Assembly (NCBI GenBank): GCA_046292445.1
Contig: JBKBQT010000019.1
Span: 3,455-67,454 of the forward strand
Direction: 5' to 3'
Source of the DNA: CALIZF01 sp046292445
Lineage (GTDB): Bacteria; Pseudomonadota; Alphaproteobacteria; Rhodobacterales; Rhodobacteraceae
Length of the DNA stretch: 64,000 nt
Position numbers and translations under genes: made by a program
Notes under the pieces: generated by a model
Seen by the model: the letters and a program-made list of their open reading frames with translations, nothing else
Told to the model about the DNA's origin: nothing
The model's database searches: none
Part shown: positions 26,973 through 35,501 of the stretch, in pieces
Layout: each line of letters starts with the position of its first letter
Numbering within the stretch: the first letter of the stretch is position 1

Positions 26973-29162
26973 GTGGATCGCGCACAGATCGTCCACGAGA
27001 ACTTTCTCCGCAGGGTTGCGGCGCACGACCTGCCTGCCGGCGCAAGGCCGGTCGGCCCGCTCGGCGGTGTCACCGCCGTGTCGATCTTTCGTTCCGGCTG
27101 CCTCTCGCGCGCCCTCGACCTCACCAGCAGGGTCATGCAGGCCCGCCGGCAGGGCTTTTACACCATCGGTTCGTCCGGCCACGAAGGTATGGCCGCCGTG
27201 GCGGCGGCTTTGCGGCCGACCGACATGGCGTTTCTGCATTACCGCGACGCTGCCTTCCAGATTCAGCGCGCGCAACAGGTGCCGGGCCAAAGCCCGGCAT
27301 GGGACCTGCTGCTATCGTTCGCGTGCTCGTCGGAGGATCCGATCTCGGGCGGCCGGCACAAGGTCCTCGGCTCGCACGCCCTGAACATCCCGCCGCAGAC
27401 CTCGACCATCGCGAGCCACCTGCCCAAGGCCGTGGGTGCGGCCTATTCGATCGGGGCCGCGCGCCGCAACCGCCCGGAACATGCGCGGCTTCCCGAGGAT
27501 GCGCTGATATACTGCAGCTTCGGGGACGCATCGGTCAATCATTCGACCGCCCAGGGGGCATTCAACGCCGCGGCGTGGGCAAGCTTCCAGTCGGTGCCCA
27601 TGCCCCTGCTCTTTGCCTGCGAGGACAACGGGATCGGCATCTCGACGCTAACGCCTCCCGGCTGGATCGCGGCGAATTTCTCGGCCCGTCCGGGTCTGGC
27701 CTATTTCGCGTGTGACGGGCTCGACATTTACGAAACCTACGCCACCGCCCTCAAGGCGGCAGACTGGGTGCGTCGGCGGCGCCGGCCCGCGTTTCTCCAC
27801 CTGCGGACAGTGCGGCTCTATGGCCATGCCGGCGCCGATGTTCCGACATCCTACCTGCCCAGGGCCCGGATCGAGGCCGAAGAGGCTGGCGACCCGCTGC
27901 TTCACGCGGTCCGCCTCCTGGCCGAGGCGGGTGTGCTCGCGCCTGAAGACGCGCTGGCGATCTATGCCCAGACCTGCGCGCGCGTCGAGCGCATCGCGGC
28001 AGAGGTCGTGACGCGGCCCCACCTGAAGTCCGCCGGCGAGGTGATGGCGGCGATCGTTCCCCCGCCGCGACCTTGCAAGCCGACGAACGGCCCCCCGCCA
28101 TCCCGCCGCCGCGACCTTCTCGGAGCCGACCTCCGGGCGATGGCCGAGCCGCAGATCATGTCGCGCCTGATCGGCTGGGCCCTGACGGACCTGATGATCG
28201 CCCACCCGGAGATCGTGGTCATGGGCGAGGATGTGGGCCGCAAGGGTGGGGTCTACGGCGTGACGCAGAAGCTTCTGGCTCGTTTCGGTGCGTCGCGCGT
28301 GATCGACACGCTGCTCGACGAGCAGTCGATCCTGGGGCTGGCGATCGGGATGGCGCATAACGGCTTCATTCCGGTGCCCGAGATCCAGTTCCTCGCCTAC
28401 CTCCACAATGCCGAGGATCAGGTTCGGGGCGAGGCGGCAACCCTGCCCTTCTTCTCGCGCGGGCAGTTCACCAACCCGATGGTGATCCGCATCGCCGGCC
28501 TCGGATACCAGAAGGGTTTCGGCGGCCATTTCCACAACGACAATTCCCTTGCCGTCCTTCGGGACATACCGGGCCTCATCCTTGCCGTGCCGTCGAACGG
28601 TGAGGACGCGGTGTGCATGCTGCGCGAATCTGTCCGCCTTGCCCGCGAGGAGCAGCGGCTCGTCGCAATCGTCGAGCCGATCGCCCTCTACGGCACGCGC
28701 GATCTCTTCGCCGAGAATGATGGCCTCTGGATGCGGAAATATCCGGGCGAGGGCGCGCGGATTCCCTTGGGCGAGGTCGGGGTGCATGGTTCTGGAACAG
28801 ATCTTGCGCTCGTAAGCTTCGGCAACGGGGCCTTCCTGTCCCGGCAGGCGATGCCGATCCTCGAAGACATCGGAATAACCTGCCGGCTCATCGACCTGCG
28901 GTGGCTGGCCCCCCTTCCGCTGGATGGCCTCGAAAGGGCGCTTCCGGTAGACACCCCGGTTCTCGTCGTGGACGAGACGCGCCGGTCCGGCGGTGTCGCA
29001 GAGGCGCTTCTTGCCCATTTCGCCGAGACGGGACGACCCTGCGCCCGGCTATGCGCCGAGGACAGCTTCATCGCGACGGGCCCGGCCTATGCGGCGACGC
29101 TGCCGTCCTGCGATGGCATCGTTGCAGCCGGACAGGCCTTGCGAAAGCGGATCGCCCGATGA
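26973..29162 (+). CDS. Single-chain 2-oxoacid dehydrogenase E1 (alpha-beta fusion), TPP-dependent
   Basis: 729 residues. Residues 1 to about 375 resemble the E1-alpha subunit (GSSGHEGMAAVAAAL; thiamine site FGDASVNHS through CEDNGIGIST, with GDA for the usual GDG). A Pro-rich linker follows, and residues from about 395 form the E1-beta subunit (VVMGEDVGRKGGVYGVTQ, and the C-terminal transketolase fold ending VLVVDETRRSGG). The family decarboxylates 2-oxoacids and passes the acyl group to a lipoyl E2. No E2 or E3 lies nearby. GTG 26973 has a GAGG eight bases ahead; TTG 26958 is an alternative. The stop overlaps the next gene in ATGA. Confidence 0.82.
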   Translation: MDRAQIVHENFLRRVAAHDLPAGARPVGPLGGVTAVSIFRSGCLSRALDLTSRVMQARRQGFYTIGSSGHEGMAAVAAALRPTDMAFLHYRDAAFQIQRAQQVPGQSPAWDLLLSFACSSEDPISGGRHKVLGSHALNIPPQTSTIASHLPKAVGAAYSIGAARRNRPEHARLPEDALIYCSFGDASVNHSTAQGAFNAAAWASFQSVPMPLLFACEDNGIGISTLTPPGWIAANFSARPGLAYFACDGLDIYETYATALKAADWVRRRRRPAFLHLRTVRLYGHAGADVPTSYLPRARIEAEEAGDPLLHAVRLLAEAGVLAPEDALAIYAQTCARVERIAAEVVTRPHLKSAGEVMAAIVPPPRPCKPTNGPPPSRRRDLLGADLRAMAEPQIMSRLIGWALTDLMIAHPEIVVMGEDVGRKGGVYGVTQKLLARFGASRVIDTLLDEQSILGLAIGMAHNGFIPVPEIQFLAYLHNAEDQVRGEAATLPFFSRGQFTNPMVIRIAGLGYQKGFGGHFHNDNSLAVLRDIPGLILAVPSNGEDAVCMLRESVRLAREEQRLVAIVEPIALYGTRDLFAENDGLWMRKYPGEGARIPLGEVGVHGSGTDLALVSFGNGAFLSRQAMPILEDIGITCRLIDLRWLAPLPLDGLERALPVDTPVLVVDETRRSGGVAEALLAHFAETGRPCARLCAEDSFIATGPAYAATLPSCDGIVAAGQALRKRIAR

Positions 29163-30208
29163 GGCGCACGGCAGTCGTCATCTGCCCCGGGCGGGGCACC
29201 TACGGCCCAGCAGAACTGGGTAGCCTCGTGCCGCGCTTTCCCGATGGCGAGCTTCTTGCCGATTTCGAGGCGATCAGGATTTCCGACGGTCTGTGTACGC
29301 TGGCTGAACTCGATGGGGCCGATCGCTTCGTCGGATCGCAGCACACGCGCAGCGACAACGCGTCGGCCCTGATCTTCGCGGCCTCCTACGGAGACTTTCT
29401 TTCGATCGACCGCACGAGGATCGACGTGGTGGCAGTAACCGGAAACTCGATGGGCTGGTATACGGCGCTGGCCTGCGCGGGGGCTCTTGCGCCTGTGGAT
29501 GCGTTCCGCGTGGCCAACACCATGGGCAGGCTGATGCAGGCGGCGGCGATCGGGGGGCAAGTGGTCTATCCATGGATGGACGACAACTGGGGTGGCGGCG
29601 CCTCGCGACGCGCGGAAATCCTCGCGACGGTTGCGCGGATCGACGGACAAGACGGTGCGGTTCTGAAGCCTTCCGTCGAGCTCGGCGGGATGCTCGTGCT
29701 CGCGGGCAACAACGCGGGCCTCAGAGCCTTCGAGGCCGCGGTCGATCCTGTCGGCGAACGCTTTCCCATGAGGCTCGCGAACCACGCGGCCTTCCACACG
29801 GCGCTGCAGGAGCCAGTGGCGGCGCAGGCGCGCGAGATCCTGCACCCAAGCGTTGTTCAGCCGTCGCTGCCGCTGATCGACGGGCGCGGTGCAATCTGGT
29901 GGCCCGGCGCCACCGATACCGAGGCGCTGTGGTCTTACACACTCGGCGCGCAAGTGACCGAGACCTATGACTTCACACGCGCCATCCGGATCGCGGCGCA
30001 GGAATTCGCGCCGGACCTCTTCATCGTGACCGGCCCGGGCACCAACCTCGGCGGCGCAGTCGCGCAATCCCTGGTGCTCGCAAGCTGGCGCGGCATCACG
30101 GACAAGGCGCGTTTCAAGGACGTTCAAGACCGCTCGATCCTGCTGGTCTCGATGGGGCTGGACACGCAGAGACGCCACGTAATTCGAGAGGACAGCAATG
30201 TCACATGA
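29159..30208 (+). CDS. FabD-like acyltransferase (malonyl-CoA:ACP transacylase fold)
   Basis: 349 residues. The nucleophile elbow GNSMG places the Ser at 97, and the catalytic His213 is in ANHAAFHTALQEP, so the Ser-His dyad of the family is intact. The segment where FabD carries RG, whose Arg holds the malonyl carboxylate, reads VANTMGRLMQ, so malonyl specificity is doubtful. It is coupled by ATGA to the E1 gene and overlaps the aldehyde dehydrogenase by 11 bases. A role in moving the acyl product of E1 onto a carrier or CoA is inference only. Confidence 0.75.
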   Translation: MRRTAVVICPGRGTYGPAELGSLVPRFPDGELLADFEAIRISDGLCTLAELDGADRFVGSQHTRSDNASALIFAASYGDFLSIDRTRIDVVAVTGNSMGWYTALACAGALAPVDAFRVANTMGRLMQAAAIGGQVVYPWMDDNWGGGASRRAEILATVARIDGQDGAVLKPSVELGGMLVLAGNNAGLRAFEAAVDPVGERFPMRLANHAAFHTALQEPVAAQAREILHPSVVQPSLPLIDGRGAIWWPGATDTEALWSYTLGAQVTETYDFTRAIRIAAQEFAPDLFIVTGPGTNLGGAVAQSLVLASWRGITDKARFKDVQDRSILLVSMGLDTQRRHVIREDSNVT

Positions 30209-31685
30209 GGAAATCTTCTTCCGGCTTGGCCTGACCGAGTTCGAGACGCGCGGTGGCGATCTGCCGGTGCAATCCCCGATCGACGGTCAAACCATCGCCC
30301 ATGTCCGCCAGACCGCCGAGGCAGATGTCGCCGCAATCATCCACCATGCCAACGTCGCCTTTCTTGCCTGGCGCGCGGTTCCGGCACCGCGCCGGGGCGA
30401 ACTCGTTCGGCTCCTTGGCGAGGAATTGCGCGCGGCCAAGTCCGCGCTCGGGGCGCTGGTCACGCTGGAAACCGGAAAGATCACCTCGGAGGGCCTTGGC
30501 GAGGTTCAGGAGATGATCGACATCTGCGACCTCGCGGTGGGATTGTCTCGGCAGCTCTACGGGCTGACGATCGCCTCCGAACGCCCGGGACACGCCATGC
30601 GCGAGACATGGCATCCGGTCGGACCCTGCGCCGTGATCACGGCCTTCAACTTTCCTGTCGCTGTCTGGTCGTGGAACGCGGCGCTCGCGCTGGTTTGCGG
30701 CAATCCCGTCATCTGGAAGCCCTCGGAAAAGACGCCCCTCACCGCGCTGGCCACGATGAAGATTTTCGAGCGTGCACTCGCCCGCTTCGGCGACGCTCCG
30801 CCGGCACTGTGCCAGCTCGCGATCGGCGGCACGAACGTCGGCGCGGCGCTTGCAGCCTCGCGGGACGTGCCAGTCGTTTCAGCAACCGGGTCCACCCGGA
30901 TGGGTCAGGCGGTGGGGCCCGTCGTCGCTGCGCGCTTCGGCCGCGCGATCCTCGAGCTTGGAGGCAACAACGCGATGATCGTGGCGCCGTCGGCCGATCT
31001 CGACATGGCGCTTCGGGCGATCGTGTTCTCGGCCGTCGGCACCTGCGGCCAGCGCTGCACAAGCCTGCGGCGACTGATTGTCCATCGATCGCTGAAGGAG
31101 ACCCTTCTGGCGCGCCTCACCGCGATCTACGAGGCGCTTCCGGTCGGCGATCCGCGCGAGCCGGGGACACTCGTCGGCCCCCTCATCGACGCCAGAGCGC
31201 TCGAGGCGATGCAAGCCGCCTTGTGTCGTGCGCGGGCCGACGGGGGAACGGTCACCGGTGGCGAAAGCCTCGACCGGCCCGGCGTCTACGTCACACCCGC
31301 AATCGTCGACATGCCCCGCCAGACCGAAGTCGTCCGGGCCGAAACCTTTGCCCCTATCCTCTATGTCCTGACCTATGACACTCTGGACGAGGCCATTTCG
31401 CTTCAGAACGGTGTCACACAAGGCTTGTCCTCGTGCATTTTCACCATGAACATTCGCGAGGCAGAGCGCTTTCTTTCTGCATCCGGATCCGACTGTGGCA
31501 TCGCCAACGTCAATATCGGTCCCTCGGGCGCCGAGATCGGCGGCGCGTTCGGCGGCGAGAAGGAGACGGGCGGCGGTCGGGAGAGCGGTTCGGATGCCTG
31601 GAAGGGCTATATGCGTCGCCAGACCGCCACGGTGAATTTCTCGGACGCACTCCCTCTGGCGCAGGGTGTTCGCTTTGACCTCTGA
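30198..31685 (+). CDS. amaB: ALDH7-type aldehyde dehydrogenase (piperideine-6-carboxylate / aminoadipate semialdehyde dehydrogenase)
   Basis: 495 residues. The catalytic Cys287 is in VGTCGQRCTSL, the general base Glu253 in LELGGNN, and the NAD site GSTRMG at 231 to 236. The C-terminal hallmark of ALDH7/antiquitin is present: SGAEIGGAFGGEKETGGGRE followed by SDAWKGYMRRQT. These enzymes oxidise 2-aminoadipate 6-semialdehyde (in equilibrium with piperideine-6-carboxylate) to 2-aminoadipate. In Pseudomonas putida amaB lies next to amaA, as here. It overlaps both neighbours, so it belongs to one tight operon. Confidence 0.87.
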   Translation: MSHEEIFFRLGLTEFETRGGDLPVQSPIDGQTIAHVRQTAEADVAAIIHHANVAFLAWRAVPAPRRGELVRLLGEELRAAKSALGALVTLETGKITSEGLGEVQEMIDICDLAVGLSRQLYGLTIASERPGHAMRETWHPVGPCAVITAFNFPVAVWSWNAALALVCGNPVIWKPSEKTPLTALATMKIFERALARFGDAPPALCQLAIGGTNVGAALAASRDVPVVSATGSTRMGQAVGPVVAARFGRAILELGGNNAMIVAPSADLDMALRAIVFSAVGTCGQRCTSLRRLIVHRSLKETLLARLTAIYEALPVGDPREPGTLVGPLIDARALEAMQAALCRARADGGTVTGGESLDRPGVYVTPAIVDMPRQTEVVRAETFAPILYVLTYDTLDEAISLQNGVTQGLSSCIFTMNIREAERFLSASGSDCGIANVNIGPSGAEIGGAFGGEKETGGGRESGSDAWKGYMRRQTATVNFSDALPLAQGVRFDL

Positions 31686-32973
31686 CGGAGGCGCCAATCT
31701 CTGGTCGCGGACCTGTCGCGAGGCCCTGCCGACCCGCACCCTGGCAACCGATCGGGAGGCCGATCTTGCTATCGTCGGTGGCGGATTCACGGGATGCGCT
31801 GCCGCATTGGAGGCGGCACGTCTCGGTGCGCGGGTGGTCCTTCTCGAGGCGCGCGATGTCGGCCATGGCGGCTCGGGGCGGAATGTCGGCCTGGTGAACG
31901 CCGGTCTCTGGTTGCCGCCGGACGCAGTCGTGCGCTCGATGGGCGAAGGCCCGGGCCTTCGCCTGATGAGCGCGCTGTCGCAGGGCCCCGAGGCGGTGTT
32001 CGACATCATTGCACGGCACGCCATCGACTGCGACCCGGTCCGGAACGGAACGCTGCACCTCGCCCATGCGCCGGCGGGGCTGGAGAACCTGAAGAACCGT
32101 CTGCTGCAAGGAAACCGCCTGGGCGCGCCGCTGCGACTGCTGGACCGGGAGGAGACGGCACGGCGGACCGGGACGCCGGCATTCTTCGGCGCCCTTCTGG
32201 ATCCGCGCGCTGGGACGATTCACCCGCTCTCCTACTGTCGGGGCCTTGCGCGCGCAGCACTTGCGTCCGGGGCCGAGGTCTACGCGCAATCGCCCGTCGA
32301 AAGGATCACGCGCCGGGCGGGACGCTGGGTCATCGAGGCAGTGGGCAAGACCGTCGTTTCGAGGGCCATCCTGCTGGCAACGAACGCCTACCACGGCGGC
32401 GTCGCCGGCTCTCCCCGACCGCAGTTCGTCCCCGTGCGCTACTTCCAATTCGCTACGGCCCCGCTCCCGGCATCATTGCGCTCGACGATCCTCCCCGGGG
32501 GCGAGGGCTGCTGGGACACCGCGCTCGTCATGAGCTCGATCCGCCTTGACGGTGCCGGACGGCTGATCGTCGGCGGGATCGGGGATTCCGAAGGCCCGGG
32601 TTCCGCTGTCCATGCATCGTGGGCCCGCCATAAGCTCCGCAGCCTCTACCCGGAACTCTCGGACTTCCCGTTCGAGCACGCCTGGTGCGGCACCATCGCA
32701 ATGACCTCGGACCACATTCCGAAAATCGTTGTCTTCGGTGCGGATGCTGTTTCCGTCTTCGGGTACTCGGGGCGCGGCATCGGCCCCGGCACCATCTTCG
32801 GAACTTCAGCGGCCCGCGCCCTTCTGACAGGCGATCATGAAACCCTGCCGGTCGCTCCGGTCGGCAGCCATCGCGAGCGGTTCAAGTGGGCAAGGGAAAG
32901 TTACTACGAACTTGGTGCCGTTGCGACACACTGGGTGGAGCGTCGGCGTCGGTCGATGCGAACCGAAGCTTGA
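31666..32973 (+). CDS. FAD-dependent amino acid oxidase of the DAO family (AmaA/pipecolate oxidase-like)
   Basis: 435 residues. The FAD motif GGGFTG is at 38 to 43, with the GSGRNVGLVNAG segment typical of gamma-glutamylputrescine and pipecolate oxidases, and the C-terminal FGYSGRGIGPGT flavin loop. GTG 31666 overlaps the aldehyde dehydrogenase by 20 bases. Coupled to an ALDH7, it probably forms the cyclic imine or semialdehyde that enzyme uses; L-pipecolate is the best-supported guess. Other secondary amines or gamma-glutamyl polyamines are possible. The tail abuts IS110 DNA about 40 bases further on. Confidence 0.8.
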   Translation: MFALTSDGGANLWSRTCREALPTRTLATDREADLAIVGGGFTGCAAALEAARLGARVVLLEARDVGHGGSGRNVGLVNAGLWLPPDAVVRSMGEGPGLRLMSALSQGPEAVFDIIARHAIDCDPVRNGTLHLAHAPAGLENLKNRLLQGNRLGAPLRLLDREETARRTGTPAFFGALLDPRAGTIHPLSYCRGLARAALASGAEVYAQSPVERITRRAGRWVIEAVGKTVVSRAILLATNAYHGGVAGSPRPQFVPVRYFQFATAPLPASLRSTILPGGEGCWDTALVMSSIRLDGAGRLIVGGIGDSEGPGSAVHASWARHKLRSLYPELSDFPFEHAWCGTIAMTSDHIPKIVVFGADAVSVFGYSGRGIGPGTIFGTSAARALLTGDHETLPVAPVGSHRERFKWARESYYELGAVATHWVERRRRSMRTEA

Positions 32974-33012
32974 TCGTCCCGGGCGAAGCCTCGTACGAGC
33001 CGTCGAACCAGA

Positions 33013-33450
33013 GTGAGAACGCCAGTGCTGGACCGCGAGATCGCCCGCCTTTCCGGGGAGGGCGAGACATCCCGGCGCCTGCGCACCATGCCCGGTGTCG
33101 GCCCGATCACGGCGCTGGCGGTCGAGACCTTCGCGCCCGCGATGGACAGCTTCCGCAGCGGGCGCGACTTCGCCGCCTGGCTCGGGCTCGTGCCGATGCA
33201 GCATTCGACCGGCGGCAAGCAGCGGCTTGGCCGGACCTCGAAGATGGGCCAGCGCGACATCCGGCGCCTCCTGATCATCGGCGCCATGTCCAAGGTGCAG
33301 CGGACCCTGAGGAAGGGCGCGCCCGAGGGGTCATGGCTGGCGCGGATGCTGGCGAAGAAGCCGCGCATGCTGGTGGCCATCGCGCTGGCCAACAAGATGG
33401 CGCGCGGTGTCTGGGCGATGTTGACGAAGAACGAGGATTACCGGGGGGGC
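33013..33450 (+). mobile_element. IS110/IS1111-family transposase remnant
   Basis: The reading holds the C-terminal domain only: MPGVGPITALAVETFAP, FAAWLGLVPMQHSTGGKQRL and GRTSKMGQRDIRRLLIIGAM, then MARGVWAMLTKNEDYRGG, where the family usually ends. The frame stays open to 33678 but that tail is unrelated. The N-terminal catalytic domain is missing. It differs from the 10.1 kb IS110 remnant, so the two come from different elements. It marks the right edge of catabolic island 1. Confidence 0.78.
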
Positions 33451-34037
33451 CGCGATGGCCTGACCGGGCAGGGACCACGTCCCGCCTTCGGGTCGGACGT
33501 GCGAGGCGTGAGGAAGGCGAAAGAACTGCATGGACAGATGATCGAAGATCCGGATCGGGAAAACCAGGGGAAGCCACAGCGCCCTCCGAAGCGCGCCCAG
33601 AGTGATTTGGACCCGATCTGCGCATCTCCATACCGGCCCGCGGCATGGAAAGGCCGCACCTGGAGGCCTCACACATGACCGCACTCGATCACGCGTCCGA
33701 AAGCTCAAATCGCCCCTTGCGCAACGGGAGGCATCCACACATGGCTTCCCGAAAATCCGGCCCTGTCGCTGGCGATGTCCCGCGCTTCGCCCGCCAGCAT
33801 ACGGAAGTCGGGCAGAAAAGTAACTGTAAAACAATGTCTTGGAAGACCATCCCCCGGCTGACCCCCGGAAGCCAGCGCGGGTGTCCACCTTGGGAATGGC
33901 GCCGGTTCGCCCGCGCGCACAACGCCGAGACTATCGTTCATGTAGCCTCGCTGGCGGAATCTGTCTCGGCTTCCGGTGTCTCGCCAAATAATGTCTCACG
34001 CGCGATCAGGGACTTGACAGCGCGCCCTTGAACGCAG
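33451..34037 (+). other. 587-base gap with no recognisable gene
   Basis: The first 200 bases are probably the non-coding end of the IS110 element. The rest is less GC-rich than its surroundings, with short A/T-rich patches near 33820. No tRNA fold, terminal repeat or known protein reading was recognised. Confidence 0.4.
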
Positions 34038-34075
34038 TTGCCCGGATTCCAAATTTCCGGTATGCTTTCCGGAAA
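34038..34075 (+). promoter_or_regulatory. Toxin-antitoxin promoter with operator palindrome
   Basis: A -35-like TTGCCC (34038 to 34043), a 17-base spacer and -10 TATGCT (34061 to 34066) precede the antitoxin. Inverted repeat TTTCCGG (34054 to 34060) and CCGGAAA (34069 to 34075) brackets the -10 with an eight-base spacer. This is the layout expected for autorepression by an antitoxin-toxin complex. Confidence 0.55.
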
Positions 34076-34086
34076 TGGAGGATGCC

Positions 34087-34371
34087 GTGAACAACACAGA
34101 CCCATCTCCCGTAACCCAGTGGCGCAAGCGCAGGCAGCGCCAGGGCTTCGTGCGCGTCGAGGTTCAGGTTCGCAAGGACGACGCCGCCCTCGTGCGCGAT
34201 GTCGCGACCGCGCTCGGCGATCCCGAGCGCGAGGCCGAGACGCGCGCCATCCTGCGCGAGAAGATCGGCACGCAGCGTGTCGGCGGCTTCAAGGCGCTGC
34301 TGGCTTCGGCGCCCCTCGAGGGGATCGATCTGGAGCGTCACCGCGATTTCGGGCGTGACGTCGCCCTGTGA
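34087..34371 (+). CDS. Type II antitoxin
   Basis: A 94-residue basic protein upstream of a PIN toxin. The GTG at 34087 is preferred because GGAGG (34077 to 34081) sits five bases before it; an ATG at 34075 would place that ribosome site inside the gene and overlap the operator. The N-terminal half is Arg/Lys/Gln-rich with a strand-like FVRVEVQVRKDD segment, suggesting a small DNA-binding fold; the C terminus should wrap the toxin. The stop overlaps the toxin start by four bases. Confidence 0.72.
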   Translation: MNNTDPSPVTQWRKRRQRQGFVRVEVQVRKDDAALVRDVATALGDPEREAETRAILREKIGTQRVGGFKALLASAPLEGIDLERHRDFGRDVAL

Positions 34372-34781
34372 GTTTCCTGATCGACACGAACATCATCTCG
34401 GAACTGCGCAAGGGCGAGCGCTGCGACGCGGCCGTCGCGGCATGGTGGGCGGGCGTCGCCGAGGACGACCTTTGGCTCAGCGCGCTGGTCGTGGGCGAGA
34501 TCCGCAAGGGCGTGGAACTGGCGCGCCGCCGCGATCCCACGAAGGCCGCCGCGCTCGAGGCGTGGCTCGGCGACGTGATTGCGGGCTTCGGCGACCGGGT
34601 GCTGCCTGTCGACGCCACCGTTGCCGAGGAATGGGGGCGCATGAACGCGATCCGTCCCGTACCGGTCATCGACGCCTTGCTGGCGGCCACGGCCAAGGCG
34701 AACGACCTCACGCTGGCGACCCGGAACGAGGCGGACGTCGCCGGGCTCGGGGCCGCGGTGTTGAACCCGTTTCAACCCTGA
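34368..34781 (+). CDS. vapC: PIN-domain ribonuclease toxin (VapC/FitB type)
   Basis: 137 residues. The PIN signature FLIDTNIISELRKG puts acidic metal ligands at Asp6 and Glu12; further acidic residues lie in VIDALLAATA and in the TRNEADVAGL end. VapC toxins cleave tRNA or rRNA when freed from the antitoxin. It is coupled to the antitoxin by ATGA and converges with the DUF6362 gene, whose end it overlaps by ten bases. It probably stabilises this mobile stretch. Confidence 0.88.
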   Translation: MSFLIDTNIISELRKGERCDAAVAAWWAGVAEDDLWLSALVVGEIRKGVELARRRDPTKAAALEAWLGDVIAGFGDRVLPVDATVAEEWGRMNAIRPVPVIDALLAATAKANDLTLATRNEADVAGLGAAVLNPFQP

Positions 34782-35221
34782 TCGCCGGCGTCATTGCGGG
34801 GCGCGGCCTTCGACACGACGAAGGCCTTCGATCGCCTGGTAGGCACCCGCTTGCCGTTCAGCCGCCAGACGATGACGGCAAGCCCGTTCTGCCACCGGCG
34901 GTTTGCGGTGGCCCGACTGATCCCGAACTGCCAGCAGATCGGCTTCCACGCAATGCCGTCGGCGCGGGCCCAGACCAGGCGCCCATCCTCGGGCTCGAGC
35001 CAGCGCAGCCAGAGCATGGCCTCCTCGGCTTGAGTGATATGGCGCGGGCTGGGCCTCGGGCGACGCATCTGCGGCTCCTGACCGACCTTGTCGGCGAAGC
35101 TGTGGAAATACTCGGGCCATGCGTTGAAGAAGCCCTGCGGCATCACGCCCGGCATCTGCCGCATCACGCCCGCCGCAAGCTGCAGCCGATCCTGCACATG
35201 CGCTGTGGTCCACTCACCCAT
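34772..35221 (-). CDS. DUF6362-type prophage protein
   Basis: 149 residues. The ordering MGEWTTAHVQDRLQLAAGVM, PEYFHSFADKVGQEP and the helix-turn-helix-like WKPICWQFGISRATANRRWQ matches a family seen in alphaproteobacterial prophages; function unproven, DNA binding likely. ATG 35221 was chosen over an upstream start. It is the last of three overlapping minus-strand genes that look like a prophage remnant. Confidence 0.62.
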   Translation of the reverse strand: MGEWTTAHVQDRLQLAAGVMRQMPGVMPQGFFNAWPEYFHSFADKVGQEPQMRRPRPSPRHITQAEEAMLWLRWLEPEDGRLVWARADGIAWKPICWQFGISRATANRRWQNGLAVIVWRLNGKRVPTRRSKAFVVSKAAPRNDAGDQG

Positions 35222-35501
35222 GACGCGCCTCCCGTGCCCGCTTGCCGTAGAGACGCTCGCCAAGCTGGCGCACCAGTTCGCGCTCCGGCCAGGTCAGGCG
35301 GTCGTCGTCGATGGCGACGGCAAGCAGGCCCGTTCGTCGGACTTTCGCCGCGCCACTAGCGCGACGGTTCCTCCTCACCTTCCAGCCGTCGCGCTTGACC
35401 TCGTCGGGGGTGAGACGGGACCGTGGCTGCAGTGCAGCCGCGTAAGCCCGTCGAACGCGGTGACCGCCGTAGCCCTTGGGCGTGAACCGCATGCCGCTCA
35501 T
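35214..35501 (-). CDS. Small basic prophage protein, unknown function
   Basis: 95 residues, very Arg/Lys-rich in the middle (RRNRRASGAAKVRRTGLL), followed by a helical ERELVRQLGERLYGKR. It overlaps both the RuvC-like gene (ATGA at 35498 to 35501) and the DUF6362 gene, which supports it as real. The charge suggests nucleic-acid binding; no family was recognised. Confidence 0.55.
   Translation of the reverse strand: MSGMRFTPKGYGGHRVRRAYAAALQPRSRLTPDEVKRDGWKVRRNRRASGAAKVRRTGLLAVAIDDDRLTWPERELVRQLGERLYGKRAREARHG

Noticed and set aside
33450..33678. The open tail of the IS110 frame as part of a longer transposase
   Set aside because: IS110 proteins normally end near TKNEDYR; the extra residues look like translated non-coding IS end.
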